Shown piece by piece: positions 34,488 through 46,480 of a DNA stretch of 64,000 bases. How positions within the stretch are numbered: the stretch's first letter is position 1; each line of letters starts with the position of its first letter. The DNA is from Telopea speciosissima (taxonomy: Eukaryota > Streptophyta > Magnoliopsida > Proteales > Proteaceae): assembly GCF_018873765.1 (NCBI RefSeq), contig NC_057918.1, forward strand, positions 12,532,862 to 12,596,861, in the 5' to 3' direction. Both the position numbers and the translations under genes were made by a program. The notes under the pieces are model-generated. The model had not been told where the DNA came from and did not search any database. It worked only from the letters and a program-made list of their open reading frames with translations.

Positions 34488-34738
34488 CCTTTAAAGAATT
34501 CTATTACAAGGAAACAGCCATGGACCGTTGGGAGTTTTAAAATCATTGTAGGGTCAGTTGCTTGGGAAACTCATATTATTCGATAAAAAAAATATATTAT
34601 TTGTGGCTGGAGGAGTGGATGGCTAAACGCTGAAGATAAAATAAGGTGAGAGAGGAGAAGAGCAAAGTACCCACCCTCTCACACCTAACCCGTGGAAAAA
34701 CATACCAAGAATTAGAATTCGAAAAGAGAAAGAGAGAA

Positions 34739-37700
34739 ATGGCGACATCAGTTTCGTTCTGTTCGACTGCTATTCAATCCCAAATTAATGGGTTCGGTGG
34801 GGGGCTTAAGCTCAGAAGGTCATCTCTCCCTCTTCCCAATTCAGTCACCTCGACAAGGTAATCTTCTTCATTATTTCTGTCTCTTCTGTTTTCTGGGTAT
34901 TTGGTTTTGTGGGTACCAGGTGTTTAATTTAATGTTTTAGTAGGAGCACTGGATACCCATATTCTTTGTTGTTCGAGTTAGAACATAGCGATCTTTTTAT
35001 GAGAAAAAACACAAAACTCTGTTCGATTCCGTAAACTGTTATGGGTATACAAGTGATAAGAGCTTATGGGTATCTTTAGCATTGAATTTTTATCTATAAG
35101 TAAGAAGTAATTTGTTAATTTACGCTAACAGTGCTTTCATGTGGGATCTGGATTTGCAAATGAGGATTCATGTATAAAGAAAGGATCAAGCTTTTGTACC
35201 CATAATTGAACTTTTGGGCTTTCTGATTTGTGCCTGCTATATTTGTGATTTTGTGACAAGCTTGACCTTCAAAGAATGTATTTAATTCGTATGTGTTGTT
35301 TATTAGATGGTTTTGGGTTATTTAATTCGGTTCACTGGTTCATGTCAACCCAATTCTGATGCTATCATGTTAATTTTCTTTGATCAAATTCCAGGAGAAA
35401 GCATCAGGTGACAGTGAAGGCATCTGCCCGAGTTGATAAATACTCTAAGAGTGACATCATTGTTTCTCCATCTATTCTCTCCGCTAACTTTTCCAAGTTG
35501 GGAGAACAGGTTTTATTTTTTAACTGTAATTTTTATTTTTCTAAGTTAGAGAAGCTCAATTCATCTTGAAACATGTACCAGAGGCAATAAAATTTACAGG
35601 AGTCTGCTTTTTGGGGTTTCACGCAGTTGATGTATCAGAAACCTTGCATCATTATCCCACCTTTTTGTGCTTCTAAATATATGTGTTCTCTCAAACATAG
35701 CCATTTTATTTTTGAGGAAAGATTATAATGTATACCTCATCTACTTTGGGGGAGTCATTGCAGAATCTTAGTGTAGTGATGTCTTTGTACTTCAAAAAAT
35801 TCACTATTCTTCTGGCAAATTTTTTTCCTTGATTGCATTGGATTTTGTTTATGGTAATAGTAGGTGTTTGCATTTCTTTGCTCTATATCATTTATCATCC
35901 ATTTCTACAATTCATCATGTTTGTTAACATTTTTATTAAATGTTTTTCATACCTGAAGCTTAAGAAGCTGCATATGCAAAAGCAAAAAAACGATTTTAAA
36001 AAACTTTAAAAAGGAAAAGTTACCAAACACTACATCAGTTTTCAGGAAGGGATAAATTGTTTACGAGCAATCATTTCTGGTATACTTCCTTTTTCTCAGG
36101 CTACTAAGATCAATGAACACTGACATTGGCATTTCCCTGTTCTTCTATACTTATGTGCTCCATATTTATCAAAGAAAGAGGAAATTAAATTTTAAAAAAA
36201 CCCCATCAATGATCTAGTTTTATCCTCATTTTAACTAGGTAAAAGCAGTGGAAGTGGCAGGATGTGATTGGATTCATGTTGATGTGATGGATGGCCGTTT
36301 TGTGCCAAATATAACAATCGGCCCCCTTGTGGTTGATGCTTTGCGCCCAGTGACTGATCTTCCATTGGATGTACATCTGGTATTCTTCTTCATCTTCTTC
36401 TTCCTCTTCTTTATCTGCCTGAACTACATGGTGCACTGGTTCATGGTCTGGATTTTGAAACAATATTTGTTGCATGCTTCCTCATATATAACTAGATAAG
36501 ATTTTCTCTAATGTGAAGGACAAACCTTTTTTTTCAGATGATTGTGGAGCCTGAGCAAAGGGTACCAGATTTTATCAAGGCTGGGGCAGACATTGTCAGT
36601 GTTCATTGTGAGCAAACTGCCACCATACATTTGCATCGTACAGTTAATCAAGTAAGATCTCTCTGGATTTCATGATTATCCTGATTTCAAGATAATTTTT
36701 ATTGTTGGATATCAGATTAAGGTTCCTATATTTGGAGAGGGGGTGAAAAAATAGTTGTATCTGTCTGTAAAGGGGAGAAGTTTTCCTTTCTTTTATGCTA
36801 TGAGCATATGAGACTTTGTCTGTACCCATTTGATGAGAGGCCCCCACTTGGATGGGTTGTAGTGATGAAAGTGATACAAATACCACAAACCTAAGATTTC
36901 AGATCATTCAATGTATTGGTGTTTTGTCAGACTAAAGAACACTCTGCTGTTGTTACACATCGAGACATATGTTTCTGTGTCCCTATGGATATAATTTTGG
37001 TACTATAACTCATTTGGGATGGGTGATGATCAGGATAGCCTGAATATTTCAGTCATTCTGTAGTATGCCTGCATCCACATTCTTTTGAAATGTCTTGAAG
37101 ATGCTTGAAAGGGGTAATATGATGCTGAAAAATCTATTCACAATCCACGTCAAGAGTATTCATTAGTATTGATTAGGCAAGATCCTAATGACTTTCACTT
37201 GACCCATTTTGGTGTCAAACCCATTCTTTTGTAGTGAAATCAATGATTCAAAGGTTCGTACAAGTTTGAACCTATGAACTGTCACTAATCAACATGGTTC
37301 CGAAGCAACCGAAACAAGGGAGCATCTGTAAAAGGGTGGGGGAGGGTAAGAGGTGAAGAACAGGGAAATCTTACCCATTTCATGGCTTTAGTTTCTTATT
37401 TTAATATACTGCCCCCCCCCCCCCCCCCGCTCGACAACTCTGTTTGTATATTCTTTACACATATGGACCTGCTTCTTATGATTCAGATCAAGAGCCTGGG
37501 AGCTAAAGCTGGAGTCGTTCTAAACCCTGCTACCCCTCTTACTGCCATAGAATATGTACTTGAAGGTAATATTAGAATATAAAGTTGATGCTAAGATTTT
37601 TTTACAGTGTCAGTCTGAGGAGTGCCTTTACTAATTTGTAGGTGAATGGACAGTTACCTCTTTGCATAGCTTCTTCCGAAAACCTTGATGTACTTTTCTG

Positions 37701-39421
37701 GTTAAGATGCCATTGAGTATTTGGCTCCATATTTTTTGTGATTAGTTTGTGATAACTGCCTTTAGCCTTTTTCTGGAACAAAAGGTGCCTGACAATCAAG
37801 TGTGCGTTCTACAATTCTACTAACTTCATGTTGTGATTTCTACTACATTTCTGAAGTGAAAGCAAGCTGTTTAGACAAGGTAACATCGAGTATCGAATAC
37901 ATTTGTGGGAAACTGATGAAAAATGAAAGAGATGATAGTCAGGGACTAAACAGACATGATCAGGAATTTGGAAGCCTGTGGGTGGGATGAGAGTGTGGAA
38001 ATGATTATTCTAGTTTTAGATTCAATAGGGTGAATGTCCTTTTTCCAGTGTCATTTGTAGTGGCACCAGAATAGTATCATCAAGTCAAGCAAGCTAAAAT
38101 TTGAAGGTAGAACATCGAACTAGCTATTTAGGTGAATTTTCATCTAGTTTCTAAAATGGGTTATTAAGTTTTTTTCCCTTCCAACGACCCCTTAACAACT
38201 TAAATAAATAAGCCTAAGAGATTATTTACATAAACATTGGTTTAGGTTGCAACTTTTATTTACATGTCAAAAGTTACAGTAAAAATGTTTATTTCATTAT
38301 CTTTGCCAATATGATGTTTTAAAGACCTGGTTATAATTGGTATTTATTTAGCCAATGTGTATAGAGTTGACCACATTATCTACTCTGCATGTGCAGTGGT
38401 TGACCTGGTCTTGATTATGTCAGTCAACCCTGGATTTGGGGGACAGAGCTTTATTGAGAGCCAAGTAAAGAAAATCTCTGACTTGAGAAGAATGTGTGCT
38501 GAGAAGGTACTAAGAGACATGAATTTCCCTCATCAAGATTCCAGTTTTTAATATGGAATTCCAGCGTGTGAACAGAAATACCTTGGCATTTTTAATATTT
38601 GCTTACTTCCTTATGCAGGGCGTGAACCCATGGATTGAAGTTGATGGTGGAGTTGGTCCAGCAAATGCATATAAGGTATCGCATTCAAAATTTTTTGTCA
38701 TTTTTTCTCAGTGGCAACACACACACACTCACGCACACCGGGGGAAGAGAGACCAAAATTTATGTGAGGATCTGATAACGAAGATTTAGATGAGGCTTAG
38801 CCTCGTTCTAATATGTTTTATATTATTCCACTATATGCATACTGATTTGAGAAATGGATAGAAGGAAAGGAAGTTTATGTATTGTATCTACAAGCTGTTT
38901 TGACATTGTTTTTGCTCTTTTCTGGGTTGTACAATTAACCTGTTTGGATTGTACAACCATTTTTTTCCATTAATAAAATCTGTTATTCTTACACGCACAG
39001 ACATTACAAAAAAAAATTGTAACACTATACATTGGTATTTATTTCAGGGATTATGTGCTTTTGGTTATGATCTAATGTTTTTCATCTGCATCTACAATCT
39101 GCTGGCAGGTCATTGAAGCTGGAGCCAATGCTTTGGTTGCTGGTTCTGCTGTCTTTGGAGCTAAAAACTATGCTGAAGGTATGGACTCATTATTCCTACT
39201 TAAATGTTTTTTCTTTTTTTGATAAAATTATTCCTACTGAAATGTTGCTTGGGAGAACCTCTTTCTTATGTTGTTTCTTGCTTGATTATTTTCATTAATA
39301 TCAAAGTGAAGGCACACATCGAACTATTCAAACATGAAAGTGTTTTGACATCTAATTTAACTGTATTGCAGCTATAAAAGGAATAAAGACCAGCAAAAAG
39401 CCTGTAGCAGTTGCAGTATAG
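34739..39421 (+). CDS. RPE: Ribulose-phosphate 3-epimerase, chloroplastic
   Basis: Nine exons (34739-34857, 35395-35509, 36239-36379, 36538-36651, 37487-37565, 38397-38506, 38619-38675, 39109-39178, 39372-39421) join in frame to 284 residues, the usual length of the plastid enzyme. Residues 1-50 are Ser/Arg-rich and lack acidic residues, a transit peptide. The TIM-barrel follows: [15 protein letters not shown], then [15 protein letters not shown] with metal ligand His91 and catalytic Asp93, LDVHL with His124, VSVHCEQ with His148, [12 protein letters not shown], and [11 protein letters not shown] with catalytic Asp235. It interconverts ribulose 5-phosphate and xylulose 5-phosphate in the Calvin cycle and the oxidative pentose phosphate pathway, in the stroma. 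Every exon junction follows GT/AG and restores the family sequence. No lesion is visible, so it should be functional. Confidence 0.97.
37411..37428. repeat. Poly-C run in epimerase intron 4
   Basis: About 18 consecutive C bases lie shortly before exon 5. The length is likely to be variable or uncertain in sequencing. Confidence 0.8.
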
Positions 39422-39990
39422 TTTGAACAACTCTAAAAAAATCTGACTCAAGTCAGTAAGTGATGCGGCATTCTTTGCTTCCATGTAAGTGTCCTTGTTC
39501 ATATATTTAATAGTTTCAATGAATTTTGTGAAGTATGCGTTCAGTTTTGCAATGAATCAAGTTTTCTTTGTCAATCCTTGTAGAATAAATGGTTAGAGTA
39601 AAACTAATGCCTTTTTCTGGATATGCATGAAATTGTTCTGTAAATGGATGTGTACCATTTGTAGGACAAGTACTCTTTCCTAGAAAAAGAAAAAAGAAAA
39701 AGGTAATAAATCACTATATTGGTATAATGGATGCGTCAGACATTAATCATGCTTCTTAAAACAAGAGGTTTTTCGTTGTTATATTATTGGACTTGTTTGT
39801 ATGCGAATTGTTCATATGTATGATTTGCAATTTTGGTGAAAGATTAGCTGCAGCATTTTGCTTTTGAAGGGGATTCCTGAATTCTCTTAGGAAACATTCA
39901 TAATATTAATAATTTCAATGATATGCAGGTGATGGCTATTTTTTTTAATTATAAGATATTGCGAAAATTAAATAAATAATGTTTTATTTT
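39422..39990. other. 3' flank of the epimerase gene
   Basis: Probable 3'UTR then AT-rich spacer. No further gene. Confidence 0.4.
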
Positions 39991-39992
39991 TT

Positions 39993-40425
39993 GGCAAAAG
40001 GTTTTCTGGTCTGCGCAGAGTAGAAAAACTTTTGTGGTCTGCCCATTTAGTTGTCCTATGTGAAAGGGTGATGTGGCGATTCTAACTGTTGGATATCTAG
40101 AAAATGCTCTGAATTGGCCACGTGTCAAATTTCTTGACTTTTATTCAATCATATACCCCTCCATATATGTCCATGCACCCTTTTATTTTTCAGCCTTTCA
40201 TATTTTTGCTTGCACCCTCCCATAGTCCTGGATTTTTTTGAAGCTCTGATTTTCCACTTGGCCAACTCCATTTGGCTGGAACTTAACATGTGAGCAGAAA
40301 ACCTTGAGGTCTAATTGCCCATAAAATTTCAGCCACATCACCCTACCACATGGCAGTAAAAATGTGCAGACCGCATAATTCTCTGTTCTGCGCAAAGCAG
40401 CCATACTGGCCTTTTTTTTTCAAAC
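39993..40425. mobile_element. Long-armed foldback element (family D)
   Basis: The left part (GGTTTTCTGGTCTGCGCAGA, GTGGTCTGCCCATTTA, AGGGTGATGTGGC) matches the reverse complement of the right part (GCCACATCACCCT, ATGTGCAGACCGCATAATTC, TCTGTTCTGCGCAAAGCAGC). The arms are about 90 bases with mismatches. A degenerate relative lies at 32963-33290. No coding capacity. Confidence 0.65.
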
Positions 40426-42420
40426 AAATTTTGGTTGAAATTCTCAAAATCATGCTTAAAAGAAAAGATCAAAGAGAGAGTATCACTATGCCGAAGTCTT
40501 CCTTTTAAATTGTGATCAAGAGAGGACTAATTTTTGAAAGAAATAACCTTTTAGAGGAGGAAAAAGTGTGGGGTTGGTTCAGGTTTTGGAATTGTGGAAA
40601 TTATTTTCTTTATAAATATGAAAAAATTAGATTCAAAGTTTTGATGATTATGATAAAAATTTGGTACAATATGAAGATATGATCATTTGATGTATTTTAA
40701 ATATTTTTTTAACAAAAATATTATGACTAACATTATGAGAAGAGTTTTTAAATAACTCTAAACATTATAATAAATTGGTGAACATAATAATTTGTTTTAG
40801 TTGTGAGTGCACAGTGTTGATCATGTGCAGCTAACATTTTTTGAAAGTTCAAAGGGAAAGTCTATTAGCCCTTTTCAATATGAGATACTCTTGCACTTAT
40901 GTTCCGAAACCTCGTCAATCGACCAACCTATGAATGAGGCTGAGTCATTGTCACTTATTCAAGAGGATGGACAGGGCTGGGTCAAATAGATTTTTCTAAG
41001 ATTCTTATAGACATTATTAGGGTTTTGATATACTGAGACACTGCTGAAGTCTTAGCACAGTGGTGAGCTGTTTGGCATGAGTAAACATGTTCCTGCTGCC
41101 CAATGGTTCAGCTGTCCTGTTGAATGTTCTAATTGACATCTTCAACAAGTTTGAATCAAGATGGGTTCAAAGGGTAGAGAATGGGCTAAACTTTAAGCAA
41201 ACACTATTCATTAATTTATTTGACATGTAATCTAGGTTTTGAAAACTACATAGATAAAAAAAATATATTGTCAACTTTAATTGCTACAAGGATACCAATT
41301 ACCTCTTTCCTTCTCTGAAATATATATTTATGGTATTTTTTAAATAATCATATTTATTTCCAAAAAATTGTCACCAACTTCTGCTAATAAAAATTTCACA
41401 TTATTTTAATAAGCTTTCATAAGGCTGGCTACTGGTGCATAAATGCATTTGTTATTTATTCTTTTAAATCATGTGAAGGGTTTTGCGCTCTCGTAATTAT
41501 CAACGTTGTTTTGGTTCCATCTTTTATATTAACTATTGGGTCAGTAGTTCATCTTCATGTCTGCAGATAAGAAATTGCACAAAACCAAATAAATGACATA
41601 CTTTTTAGCTAATTGGCATCATCTGTACAGGTATTTCTGTTAAAGATCTGCGGTGACCTGTAAAATAAATAGGCGAAGAAGTCTCTGATAACCAGAATTC
41701 ACATTGGTGTGAGTTATTGTAGCATATCTTGTATAGGGGACTCATAATATAAAAGGAATTTTTCATTACATCTCTTCTTGACTGGTTATTTGTCCAATTG
41801 ATGTCTTGGGCAGTTCCTAAACCTACATCTTTGTATTTTTTTTTTATTGTCAAACTGTTTTTTTGCAAGATTGGTAGAATGACATGGAGTTGGTACAAAT
41901 ATTTTGTGTTGTCTTTTCATCTATTAAATTGAAAGAATTTGTGATAGAGAGTTTTTTTCTTTGGCTTAAAAAGGGTTGGCAATAGATTGAATTCAGTTAG
42001 GTTAATGTAAAAGATTATCTCTAATAAAAAAGTAACTCTGGTTCTAATGGGATTTACTCCATGACTGAACTAACCGAATCTAATCATGCGGATGAGATTG
42101 GCTTATTGATTTGGCACAGCATGGGTGGCAAGAGGTTTTGGATGTAACATGAAGATTTTTAAGTTTCTAATCAGAGCGGTCTCCCTGGCTAATCTAGTGC
42201 ACTGGAAAACATATTAGAATAAAACCATTTGATTTTTAGTAAATCATCAGTTTTCAAAAAAATAGCCAGTTCGATTTGATGATTTCCTTGATTGAAAATC
42301 AAGTATTAATGTGCCTATGGCACTTATACACACACAGAAAAATTAAAAAAGAAAAGGTATCTATTTCACCCACTGTGAGTGTTCCAATGTATACCTAGTT
42401 GATAATTCAAGCTTTATTAT
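40426..42420. other. AT-rich intergenic stretch, no gene seen
   Basis: Nothing recognisable on either strand, only short random frames. Confidence 0.55.
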
Positions 42421-42429
42421 TATCACAAT

Positions 42430-43460
42430 GATCCTCGCCATTCCTTTGAAAAAACACAAAATCCATCTATTCTTATTTTGGTGCCAACCCTTCTCAGCCG
42501 AGGAGATTCACAAGGTTGCTTTCCATATTGGTGCTTACAAGGCACCTGGTATGGATGGTATGTCTAGTAAGTTTAGAATATCAACTTGCAACTTATTAGG
42601 CTTGATATTGTAGCTGTGGTTCAGTGGTTTGCACTACTCGGATTTGCTCAAATATTTTTATCGATCAACATTCTATTCCCAAGATGAAACACCCAACTAA
42701 CTTGAAATAGTTTAGGGCGATAGTTTATGCACTGTTTTCTACAAAATTATTGCAAAAATGTCTTGTGAATTGATTAAATTGTGAACTTAACTCCCTTATT
42801 AGCCTGTATCAGAGCAAATTTATTCCCTTCTCCCTCCCCTCCCAAACCCCCATTCCTCCCCTCCCAAACCCCCATTATTTATTTGCTCATGAGATCCTTC
42901 ATCAGATGCGTTTTGGCAAAGGGAAATTGGACTTTATGACTTTAAAATTTGACTTATGCAAGGCCTATGATAAGGTTGAATGGCCTTTTCTAGAACATTT
43001 ACTTCAGTGTTTTGGGTTTTCTATCATTTGGTTGCATTCAGTTATGTAATGTGTGACCACTGTTTTCTACCACATTAAAATCAATGGTTATGTTCAATCA
43101 CATCGTGGCCTTTGTCAGATATGCCCATTAAGTCCCTATCTTTTCATCCATTCTCATCTATTATTTGTTGATGATTGCTTGCTCTTCTCAAAGGCAAGGG
43201 GTGTTGAAGGTTAATTGTTGATGAACATTTGTCCGCCTATTGCTTTGTGTCTGGGCAAGAAATTAGTTTTCAGAAGTCAAATGTTTTGTTCAGTCTTAAT
43301 ACCCACCCCAACATTCAGGGAGATGTTTCTCAGATTTCTGGCTTCCTAGAAGTGTTTAAACCATGGGAAATACCTTGGTCTCCTCAGAAATTTTTGCCAT
43401 ACTAAAAAGGACATTTTTGCTAGCATTGTAGAGCTACCACTTTAAAAATCAATGGTTCAA
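42430..43460 (+). pseudogene. Degenerate LINE (L1-type) reverse transcriptase
   Basis: Fragments in several frames follow the order of a plant L1 ORF2. They are EEIHKVAFHIGAYKAPGMDG, then a stretch like KMKHPTNLK with FRAIVY, then HQMRFGKGKLDFMTLKFDLC and KAYDKVEWPFLEHLLQCFGF. HRGLCQICPLSPYLFI and LFVDDCLLFSK (the active-site FVDD, about 43162-43190) come next, and then a tail like GQEISFQKSNVLFS. Stops and frameshifts separate them, and a C-rich tandem repeat (CCCCTCCCAAACCCCCATT twice, 42836-42878) interrupts the middle. The copy is long dead; no poly(A) end is evident. Confidence 0.8.
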
Positions 43461-43820
43461 TCATTGGTTATGTTCAACCACATTGAGTGGCCTTATAAGT
43501 CACTTTCAACTTACTTTGAAAACTTTTTTTACCCGCGAGTAAGCTAATTTTTTTAAAAAATAGGATAAATGGATAAAAACATAAAGTTATAGTCTTGATT
43601 ACAAACTTACAACATGATTTTCCCTCCTTTTTTTTTTTTTCTTTTTTTTCTAAAAGGTAAGGGAAAAGGAACACCACCAAGTCGTGCATTGGGCCTGTAC
43701 CTACGCCCAGACATAGCCAAGTGCAAAATGATCGACACACCCCTACCTTTACATGGTTTTACCTTTTACCATGATAAAATAAAATAAAAAACCCACAAAA
43801 GGTTCTTGACATCACAATAA
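43461..43820. other. Spacer with poly-T and repeat-like sequence
   Basis: At 43449-43496 the phrase TGGTTATGTTCAACCACATT, GAGTGGCC is a near copy of TGGTTATGTTCAATCACATC, GTGGCC at 43084-43110 within the LINE remnant. A G/C-rich part at 43660-43745 reads like one end of a repeat. No gene. Confidence 0.4.
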
Positions 43821-43821
43821 A

Positions 43822-43990
43822 AAAAAGGGGCGTTCTTCTTTGTGCAGCAGCGCAGCCTATGCCGAGGCACATGGGCAGCCTGTGCCGGGAGGTAGGGTGG
43901 TCATTGCGCCCACCCTACCCCCCTGCACAGGCTGCCCATGTGCCTGGGCGCAAGCTGCGCTGCGGCACAGAAAACATTCTTCCCAAAAAA
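43822..43990. mobile_element. GC-rich foldback element, family B, copy 2
   Basis: GCAGCGCAGCCTATGCCGAG, GCACATGGGCAGCC pairs with GGCTGCCCATGTGCCTGGGC, GCAAGCTGCGCTGC. Flanks AAAGGGGCGTTCTTC and AGAAAACATTCTTCCC match those of the copy at 30470. The core GTGGTCATTGCGCCCACCC is the inverse of the core of that copy. Confidence 0.8.
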
Positions 43991-44002
43991 AAAAGGGAAA
44001 AA

Positions 44003-44164
44003 TATCTCTGTTCGAGAGTGTGGCTTACGCCAGCACTCCCATGAGCCTATCTCTCTCATCTTCCATGTGAAAAGACACCTCTGCCCCCTTGTTTTAAGAA
44101 GGAGAGAGATAGACACATTGGAGCATTGGCGTAGGCCCCACTCCCGTACAGAAAACTGCTTCCC
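44003..44164. mobile_element. MITE family C, copy 2, in the promoter of the GCK-domain gene
   Basis: GAGAGTGTGGCTTACGCCAG, CACTCCCATGAGCCTATCTC pairs imperfectly with AAGGAGAGAGATAGACACAT, TGGAGCATTGGCGTAGGCCC, CACTCCCGTACAG. It is the same family as 34345-34487 and ends about 280 bases before the start codon at 44445. Confidence 0.75.
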
Positions 44165-44444
44165 ATAAAAAAATTATAATTATGACTGGTAAAGGCAATT
44201 CACCGTATATAGAATCTTCTTCTTTTTCTGCCGCATACCAAGAAAACGGAGTCCTGATTGACTGCTGACTCTCCTGTATAAAGAAAACCAAAGCTTCGCT
44301 TGCAGCGAAAGTGACTGCTGTGGGTTTAGGGTTTAACAGAAGTACAAAACCATTGGAGGTCCTAATAAGCTGTGTCAACGCGAACTACAATTAGAATTGG
44401 AGAACAAAAGCAACTTAGCACCAGCAATCGTCAAATTTTCGATC

Positions 44445-44948
44445 ATGTCGTCCTCTGCTAGTAAAAGTTTAGAGAACGAAATTCCTGCGAACTCCGAATC
44501 TCCTGAAACCTCAAACCATCCTTCTCCTTCTGAAATCAAAACACCTGCAGAAGTTTCAGACCTTTCTGTCGATGATAAAGGCCAAGATTCAGGAGTTTCA
44601 GATAAGTTGAATGTCTCTGGAAGCGAAGAAGGTGAAGATGGAGAAGATGAGGAAGAGGGAGAATGTGGGTTTTGTTTGTACATGAAGGGAGGTGGATGCA
44701 GAGATAGTTTCATCTCTTGGGAAAAATGCGTCGAAGATGCAGAGAAGAACCAGGAGGATGTGGTCGAAAAGTGTTCTGCGATCACGGGAATTTTGCATAA
44801 GTGTATGGAAGCTCATGCAAATTACTACGAACCGATACTTCGGGCGGAGAAAGCAGCAGAAGAAGAGGTGTCCAAGGAATTGGAGCGAGAAGCCGCTTCG
44901 AGGGAATCAGAGCAGAAAACGAAGCCAAAGGATAAACAGGAAGCGTAG
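44445..44948 (+). CDS. GCK-domain protein with twin CX9C cysteines
   Basis: A single exon of 167 residues. The first 70 residues are Ser/Glu/Pro-rich and disordered, and an acidic run (about 60-73) leads into the GCK domain ECGFCLYMKGGGC, then RDSFISWEKCVEDAEKNQED, CSAITGILHKCMEAHANYYE. Six Cys are at 74, 77, 85, 95, 110 and 120. Cys85/95 and Cys110/120 form two CX9C pairs, the arrangement that is oxidised into a helical hairpin by the Mia40 pathway in mitochondria; that localisation is an inference. The C-terminus is Glu/Lys-rich and coiled-coil-like. The exact function of plant GCK-domain proteins is not known to me. The start is the first ATG in frame; the frame is open further upstream but without ATG. 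Confidence 0.88.
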   Translation: MSSSASKSLENEIPANSESPETSNHPSPSEIKTPAEVSDLSVDDKGQDSGVSDKLNVSGSEEGEDGEDEEEGECGFCLYMKGGGCRDSFISWEKCVEDAEKNQEDVVEKCSAITGILHKCMEAHANYYEPILRAEKAAEEEVSKELEREAASRESEQKTKPKDKQEA

Positions 44949-46120
44949 TGGTTTATTCAATTTTGTTATTTTTTGTTTCATGATAAAAATTATTTATATT
45001 TAATTTTTCGGCTGACAATTAATTGTTATTTAGACCGTCAGATCCTTGGAGGCAAGTTAGTAGGAGATCCTGCTATTTTAATGCTCAATGTCACTGGTGT
45101 TCTCCATAGGGGATAAATAAATGGATGAGATTTTTGTTGTTTAAATTTGTCTCCAAGTCTGAATACTTAAATTTAACTAATCAGTAGCCTTTTCTTCAAG
45201 ACTAAATATGCTTGTTCTTGTTAAAAAAAATTACTAATAGCATTGATTCTAACTCAGGAAAAGTTTCTGTTATCACTTGTCAATGCTAGATTTTTCTGTG
45301 GCAAAAATTAATTAAAGTTCCAGCAAATATGTTCCATAAAACTAGAGGCTGAGGAATTAGTTATATGGTTGTTACTTTTCTACTGCATAATTATTTTTGA
45401 TTGCATATCCATAGAATGATGGAGGTTATTACCATTGCTACTGAATGTGTTATGATACCGAAGAGTGAATCTTAGATTAGATTGCTCAAAAATTTTCATT
45501 CATGAAATAAGAAATCTATGAAGGTCACCTAGTTGTAGCAGCTCCCAAATTTAAAAGTCAATGACTCAACACATTCGGCCTACATCCTCATGACTTCCTT
45601 CCCTTGTAGCCCTAGAGAACAAGGACATATGAGGTCTACATTTAGTAGAACTGTAATCAAAAGAAAAGATGAAGGGGGTGGGGGTGGGGGGGGGGGGGGC
45701 AGCATGAAAACAAAAAGATAACTCAAGTGGACTGCATCGAGCAATGTCCTCAAATCCTCTGAACAATAGGACCTGGAAAAGGATCACCTGGATTCTTTTC
45801 AAAATAAAATCCCTGTAACCTTAAACTTTATTTTCTCCAAGAATACTTGGATGCTGATTCTGCAATTTAAACACAAATTATGTTCAATCCCTGAATGGAA
45901 GTTTATTTATTTGAGCAAAATTTCAACTACACTAAAAGGGTTTGTCCAGAATCATTCTTATAGAGTGTTACTTGAAAATCATGTGCCGAATTGTCTTGAG
46001 AAATTCAACATTTTATAATTAAAAAATAGAGATTTAAGTGCTCCCTAAATTACTTCATAGTAATCTTGAAATTGGTAGAGCAAGAAGATACTGCTGAAGA
46101 TCATAGGGAGGAGATTTGAA
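44949..46120. other. 3' flank of the GCK gene and spacer
   Basis: No further gene. A G-rich run lies at about 45677-45700. Confidence 0.5.
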
Positions 46121-46129
46121 GGATGTTCT

Positions 46130-46480
46130 AGAAGATCTACAGGGGATTTGAGTGGGGAATATTCTATTAATGATATTTCAGCCATTTATGGGGATTGGGG
46201 TTTCACTTTGTTGTTTCTTACTTTCTATTTTGTATGGTTGAATAGATATGCTGCAATCCAGCCATAGTTTCTATTTTGTAAATGTTCTAGATAGTTTCTA
46301 TTTTTGTAGGAAGACTTAAGTTGTAAGGGATCCTCCTACCGTACTAGAGGTTTCCTATTTTGTTGGTGCCTATGAAGTTATAAAAAGGGGGCTTAAACCC
46401 TCTAATGATTGAATAAAACGAGTGAGTTTTGGCTCCAGCCTTGTTGATGCAGTAGTGATGTTGTCCTTTTGGACTGTGGT
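46130..46480 (+). repeat. Possible solo LTR-like segment
   Basis: The segment has an LTR-like layout: GTTATAAAAAGGGGGCTTAA resembles a TATA box, followed by GAATAAAACGAG like a poly(A) signal, then short T-rich sequence. I could not define TG/CA ends or a target duplication. It might equally be an ordinary promoter. Confidence 0.25.

Noticed and set aside
34646-34738. N-terminal extension of the epimerase
   Set aside because: The frame is open upstream but the sequence is leader-like; the ATG at 34739 begins a typical transit peptide and gives the family length.
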